Source: an uncultured Pseudomonadales bacterium (GTDB lineage Bacteria > Pseudomonadota > Gammaproteobacteria > Pseudomonadales > UBA7434). Taken from it: 40,540 bases of DNA. The position numbers were made by a program, and so were the translations under genes. Under the pieces are notes generated by a model. It did no database searches and was not told the origin of the DNA. It was given only the letters and a program-made list of their open reading frames with translations. The stretch is from assembly GCA_905480475.1 (NCBI GenBank), contig CAJQQO010000074.1, positions 1 through 40,540 on the forward strand, given 5' to 3'. Positions within the stretch are counted from its first letter, which is position 1; every line of letters starts with the position of its first letter. This document shows, in pieces, positions 36,434 to 40,540 of this stretch.

Positions 36434-37990
36434 CTAGTTAACCTGTATTTGGAAGCTAGCTTCAGCTAGGCTGCCGTTACTTGCGGCGCGAAAGCCTTCC
36501 CGCACTTCGTTAACTGATTTGACGGACAAAGTTTCAAAGTCGTACGCTCTTATTTTATTTGGTAGCTGATGATAGACATTTTTAGGCGTCGCAAAGCAAG
36601 TGATCGACTCACCTGATACATCAGCAGTTATATCAAACGGCATATTGCCAGGCAGAGTTACCGAGTTGCCATAAGGTATAAAGTTATCGGACTGAAAGCG
36701 ATTAGGGAAAAATCTTTGCACCGTGTTGTCAGTATCGACAAAGTAGCAATACACATAGGCCGAAGTATTACTGCTCGCTAACAATGAGATAGCCGCGCCC
36801 CGTTTAAAGCTTTGACTGCCACTCGCCGTACGCAGATTTAGCGATAAGTTCTGCGGCTGGGTTTGCTCAACCATAACTGGTGTTGGCTTACTGCTTGGCT
36901 TAGGTGCTGTTTTAGGCGCGTCTTCGATATTGGCCGAGAACACAATGTCCGGGCGTTTAAGCGCGCTAACATCTCTGCCTTTTAGTAATAGTTGGAAAAA
37001 GCTGTAGTTAAGCTTGCCATCAACACTTTCGCCTGAGGCTTGTTGATAGTTACGAATGCCTTGCGATAAGGCTCTACCAGCATTGGGTTCAGACATTGGG
37101 TATAAACCGCGAGCGATAAGTCTTGAGCGCACAAACGGCTGTAATTCACCGTGGGCATTCATCGCGTAATACCAGTCTTCAATTTCTCGCTGAATTTCAG
37201 GGCTGCTGTTAGGAATACCTACACACTGCCAGTAAGGGACTTTAACCAGCTTACCGATTAACTCAATACTGGCTAACTCAATTAGATTTCTAAGCGCCTG
37301 CACAGTTGCTTCACTTTTTGATACTTGAAAGTCAAAGCTGATGCCGGTTTTTTTAATCGTTGCATCAGCGTCACCGCCTTTGCCGGATTTGAATAAGATT
37401 ACCGAGTTACTAGAGGTCACACCTGGAAGCACCGATAAATCTTCAGTAGTCAGAACGCTTAAATCAATCCCTAATATCGAACCTGCAGTACTCTGTGATG
37501 CGCCCGCACCCCATTTGCCAGCAGCTACTGATGCGCCAAGCTGTTTACGTACTACGCTGCTATCAAGCTGTGAAATCGAACCGCGAATATCGTACTTAGG
37601 CACAACGTTATAAGCTGAGTTTGCGCCTGCTGCACCTAGAAAAGAAATAAGGTTACCGGAATCATTACCAAAGGGAATCAACTTAACTGCGCGACTGCGG
37701 CGAGTCATTTTAGAAACTGCGGTAATCAGCATATCTTTAGTACCGGCGTTGACCTTGGAAGTTTGATCTTCCAAATCTTCAACCAGCATAGAGATATCAC
37801 TAATACCGTATTCAATCATCATGTTATCCATGCAACGCAGTCCATCAGAAAAATTGGTGATGGACTTATGTGGCGTTGCCGATGGACCTGTTTGCGCTTT
37901 CTTGACCTCATTGTGCACCGCTTCTTGCGTTGCGCAAGACATCAACGCAAAACACGCGATGCTTGTTAACAGTTTCTTGTTGATAGCCAT
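36434..37990 (-). CDS. CsgG/HfaB-like lipoprotein with peptidoglycan-binding-like and DUF4384-like C-terminal regions
   Basis: Lipobox LMSC; N-terminal CsgG-like RAVKLIPFGNDSGNL...YDIRGSISQLDSSVVRKQLGASVAAGKWGAGASQS...ILGIDLSVLTTEDLSVLPGVTSSNSVILFKSGKGGDADA; middle RALSQGIRNYQQASGESVDGKLNYSFFQLLL; C-terminal GAAISLLASSNTSAYVYCYFVDTDNTVQRFFPNRFQSDNFIPYG. Confidence 0.8.
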   Translation of the reverse strand: MAINKKLLTSIACFALMSCATQEAVHNEVKKAQTGPSATPHKSITNFSDGLRCMDNMMIEYGISDISMLVEDLEDQTSKVNAGTKDMLITAVSKMTRRSRAVKLIPFGNDSGNLISFLGAAGANSAYNVVPKYDIRGSISQLDSSVVRKQLGASVAAGKWGAGASQSTAGSILGIDLSVLTTEDLSVLPGVTSSNSVILFKSGKGGDADATIKKTGISFDFQVSKSEATVQALRNLIELASIELIGKLVKVPYWQCVGIPNSSPEIQREIEDWYYAMNAHGELQPFVRSRLIARGLYPMSEPNAGRALSQGIRNYQQASGESVDGKLNYSFFQLLLKGRDVSALKRPDIVFSANIEDAPKTAPKPSSKPTPVMVEQTQPQNLSLNLRTASGSQSFKRGAAISLLASSNTSAYVYCYFVDTDNTVQRFFPNRFQSDNFIPYGNSVTLPGNMPFDITADVSGESITCFATPKNVYHQLPNKIRAYDFETLSVKSVNEVREGFRAASNGSLAEASFQIQVN

Positions 37991-38021
37991 TCTGATATTA
38001 CTCCCCGTTAAAATAAGTGTT

Positions 38022-38339
38022 CTATCGACACTTGTTGTTGGCGTTGATTACGTCGCCTTTGATGATGACAACATTGTCGACGTTTCTACCGCCACCTTGT
38101 ACGTTGCCGATGTCTACACTTCCGCAAGAAGCATCTTGATTCTTTTTCGCCGCAGCACGTTCTTCTGGCGTCATATTCGCTTCGCGCGCTCTTTGCTTGG
38201 CGGTGTACTTTTGTACTTTTGCATTTGAATCATCTTCCATAAAGTCACCATCTTCGCCCCAAATATCGTCGGCTTGAGCCAACGGGCTAAGCAAAAATAG
38301 TGCCGCTGAAATCATGATTAAGCTTTGTTGGATTTTCAT
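38022..38339 (-). CDS. Small secreted protein of unknown function
   Basis: Signal peptide MKIQQSLIMISAALFLLSPLAQADD; C-terminal CGSVDIGNVQGGGRNVDNVVIIKGDVINANNKCR. Confidence 0.75.
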   Translation of the reverse strand: MKIQQSLIMISAALFLLSPLAQADDIWGEDGDFMEDDSNAKVQKYTAKQRAREANMTPEERAAAKKNQDASCGSVDIGNVQGGGRNVDNVVIIKGDVINANNKCR

Positions 38340-38477
38340 TTTGATGATCCTTTGCTGTCTGCTTATTGGATAGAGATAAAAGTTTTGTTTAAGTGACTAT
38401 CCAATGGGTTGAATTAAATATGCCGGGAGGGACTGGTTAAGCGACTGGCTTTACCAGCCGCCCCCGGGCATGAATCA

Positions 38478-38771
38478 TTAGTCAGTAACTGAACCAATGT
38501 TGACTTCATTTTTGTTAGCGATACCGGTGTTTTTCTGGATTACCGCACCGGTTTTAACGTTGATTTTTACGTCGCCGCCAATGTCAGTGCTTTTGCCAGT
38601 AACCGAACCTAGGTTAGCTTCGTTTTTGTTTGCAATACCTGTGTTGCCTTGCAAAATAACGCCTGTTTTAACGTTGGTTTTAACATCGCCGCCCACGTCT
38701 GCGGCTTGAGCTACGCTCATCCCCATGGCAAGTACGCTAGCAACTGCAGTAGTGATAATGATTTTCTTCAT
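38478..38771 (-). CDS. Small secreted two-repeat protein, candidate surface polymer subunit
   Basis: ATG 38771 with GAGGAG upstream; signal peptide MKKIIITTAVASVLAMGMSVAQA; two 38-residue-period repeats. Confidence 0.85.
   Translation of the reverse strand: MKKIIITTAVASVLAMGMSVAQAADVGGDVKTNVKTGVILQGNTGIANKNEANLGSVTGKSTDIGGDVKINVKTGAVIQKNTGIANKNEVNIGSVTD
38481..38699 (-). repeat. Tandem protein-coding repeat, two units, period 38 aa (114 bp)
   Basis: DVGGDVKTNVKTGVILQGNTGIANKNEANLGSVTGKST / DIGGDVKINVKTGAVIQKNTGIANKNEVNIGSVTD. Confidence 0.9.
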
Positions 38772-39190
38772 TGTGATACTCCTCATTTAGTCAATTAATG
38801 TCCTAAAAACGATTAGCAAAGCTCGCATCCATCGCCGGACACTTGTATTAGAAGGCCAACAGCAGCTTTTTGAAACCGATTTTTTTAAAAAACATCGAAA
38901 ATTGTCAAACGTACACTTATTTGTATGAATAAGTGCTTAAAAAGTGAGCATGTGTGTAGAATATGCTTTTGCTAAGTGACTGCAATTGCAGGAAAAATAG
39001 CTGAATATCCCTCTTGCTAAGTGTAAACTTGGTTTTTTATACATTTGCGTCACTATTGTTGCGCGTTAGGCTGATTATTAAGTAAGAGCCTAACTGCTCA
39101 GCCAACAAGCAGACGAAGATAGTTGCCGGTTAAATTGCCAGCGAGATTTGCCGCTTGAACAATTTATGCCGTGCTTTGCCAATATACGGT

Positions 39191-39236
39191 ACAAAGCCTA
39201 TTAACATGACATGGCCTACATGCAGTACATAGCCTA
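39191..39236 (+). repeat. Three direct repeats of ACAWRGCCTA at exact 18-bp spacing
   Basis: acaaagccta (39191), acatggccta (39209), acatagccta (39227), just upstream of the sigma-factor ORF. Confidence 0.75.
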
Positions 39237-39253
39237 TAAAAAGGAACGAAGTT

Positions 39254-40159
39254 TTGGTTGAAAGCAATTCCAGCGCTATCGATTGGCCAATGTTGGTGTT
39301 TGATCCGCAGTTTATGGCAACACTAGATAAGCTTGCCGCTAGACGCTTTGGCGCTGGCGGGCTAGCCGAAGAAGCGACCACCCATGTCATTGAGTACCTT
39401 TCCGATAACGACTGGGGCAAATGCGCCTCGTTTCAGGGTAAATCCAAACCTTCTACCTTCCTTTATACGCTGGCAAATAATGCGATTGAAGAGTTCTCTC
39501 GCAAGCGTTTTGGCCGCCCTAGGCCACCGGTTTGGCTGCAAGATTTAGGCGAGTTATGGGTAAAACTATGGCGTAGCCTTTGCCTGGAACGCCAGCTATT
39601 ACCTGCACTGGTTGACCGGTTCTCCGACAATGGCTTTCGCGAGCCTGAGCAAGTCACCCAAGCCGCCAAGGTTATCAAAGCCCGTATCCCCAATTGTGGA
39701 CAGAGCTCGATGGATAGCCTTGCAGTTGATGATATTGATGCCGTCAGTGATGCAGCCCAATCGACTACTGAATCCATAGACAATAGTGGTAATGAGAGCG
39801 TCGAGCTGGAGTTTGAAAACCCATTTCACGCCGAATTGATCATGATGGTAAGAGCGGTGGTTGACGATGATATCTGCTGCTCCAGCTTTGCTGACGAGGA
39901 GCTTGATAAAACCGATAGCGTCGCCGGTAACTTATTGAATAATTTAGATAACTTGCGAAACTCGCTAAGTTTGAGTGATGAAGAGCGGGTGATGCTTAAA
40001 ATGATATATGTAGAGGGGTTATCCAAAACCGCCACCTCAAAAGCGCTGGGAATGCAGGCTCATCAAGCCGGTCGTATCGTTAATGACGCACTGGAGCGCA
40101 TTGGTGCCGGAATCCGTACATGCGGTATTGATCTCGAAGAATTGCTGGAGTTGGTGTGA
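39254..40159 (+). CDS. Divergent sigma-70 family sigma factor with a long inter-domain insertion (start uncertain)
   Basis: Region 2-like RRFGAGGLAEEATTHVIEYLSDNDWGKCASFQGKSKPSTFLYTLANNAIEEFSRKRFGRPRPP; region 4-like LSDEERVMLKMIYVEGLSKTATSKALGMQAHQAGRIVNDALERI. Confidence 0.75.
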   Translation: MVESNSSAIDWPMLVFDPQFMATLDKLAARRFGAGGLAEEATTHVIEYLSDNDWGKCASFQGKSKPSTFLYTLANNAIEEFSRKRFGRPRPPVWLQDLGELWVKLWRSLCLERQLLPALVDRFSDNGFREPEQVTQAAKVIKARIPNCGQSSMDSLAVDDIDAVSDAAQSTTESIDNSGNESVELEFENPFHAELIMMVRAVVDDDICCSSFADEELDKTDSVAGNLLNNLDNLRNSLSLSDEERVMLKMIYVEGLSKTATSKALGMQAHQAGRIVNDALERIGAGIRTCGIDLEELLELV

Positions 40160-40220
40160 TGTCTGTACAGTTTTGGCATATTGTCCATCTTATAGATTGT
40201 AGTCACTGGTATGGAGTCGA

Positions 40221-40540
40221 ATGCCTATGAAAAATCAATCTAATGAAAAAGAATCAAAGCTGGATAAAGCAGCTGCACTGTTAGCACTGGGGCTTAGCCA
40301 GTCAAAAGCCGATAACGCCACATTTGCCGCCCCGAGCGACGAAGAGCTGGCCGCTATGCTCGAAGGTAAACTCGATACCACTCGCCGCGCCCAAATTATG
40401 GATAGCATGGCGAATGATAGCGAAACCTTTGCGCGCTGGATGGCGCTAGTTGAAACCGCCGATACGTTAGGCCTTGAGAGTTTTGCTCAGGCTGAAGCCG
40501 TAACGACACCCGGCTTTTTTGCCAGCATTGCAGAGTCGTT
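40221..40540 (+). CDS. Putative anti-sigma factor N-terminus, truncated by the window's right edge
   Basis: In-frame ATGs at 40221/40227, open to the end: MKNQSNEKESKLDKAAALLALGLSQ...APSDEELAAMLEGKLDTTRRAQIMDSMANDSETFARWMALVETAD, the usual short anti-sigma helical N-terminus; directly follows the sigma gene. Confidence 0.55.
   Translation, partial: MPMKNQSNEKESKLDKAAALLALGLSQSKADNATFAAPSDEELAAMLEGKLDTTRRAQIMDSMANDSETFARWMALVETADTLGLESFAQAEAVTTPGFFASIAES

Noticed and set aside
39130-39420. 96-aa minus-strand ORF covering the 18-bp repeats (apparent GYVLHV/GHVMLI/GFVPYI peptide repeat)
   Set aside because: Mostly antisense to the sigma factor; the peptide repeat is a by-product of DNA repeats with a period divisible by three.
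1-40540. CRISPR arrays, rRNA, tRNA, transposases, integrases, phage genes
   Set aside because: None seen by eye; a tRNAscan-SE/Infernal run would be needed to exclude small RNA genes firmly.

Overview
This window looks like a typical gammaproteobacterial chromosome segment (taxon inferred from gene content and codon style only). It is densely coding on both strands, mostly with single genes or short operons. I could recognise TSUP/TauE-SafE permease (cut by the left edge), cold-shock protein, half-size GDT1, ArsN2-like acetyltransferase, MscL with a C-terminal zinc ribbon, nitronate monooxygenase, an AhpC/TSA peroxiredoxin-like protein, a molybdopterin oxidoreductase divergent from an HxlR regulator, a TrmA/RlmD-type methyltransferase, cytochrome P450, crotonase, AbgT transporter, YbaK, HIT, Tag, SIMPL, spondin/ECF sigma/NrsF, MaoC, a small metal-trafficking cluster, LysR/citrate synthase, pentapeptide repeat protein, PaiB, YkgJ, a RIO kinase split by a frameshift, and a head-GIN protein. 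The most interesting region is about 35.4-40.5 kb. There, a minus-strand set (two-repeat secreted small protein, second small secreted protein, CsgG-like lipoprotein with peptidoglycan-binding-like and DUF4384-like regions, exported unknown, OmpA-like protein) is divergent from a diverged sigma factor and a putative anti-sigma gene. I read it as a candidate curli/holdfast-anchor-like surface polymer system. Second is the MerT/MerP-like, CopL-like and outer-membrane protein cluster at 25.7-27.9 kb, which has no obvious ATPase or reductase. No rRNA, tRNA, CRISPR array or transposase was recognised by eye.
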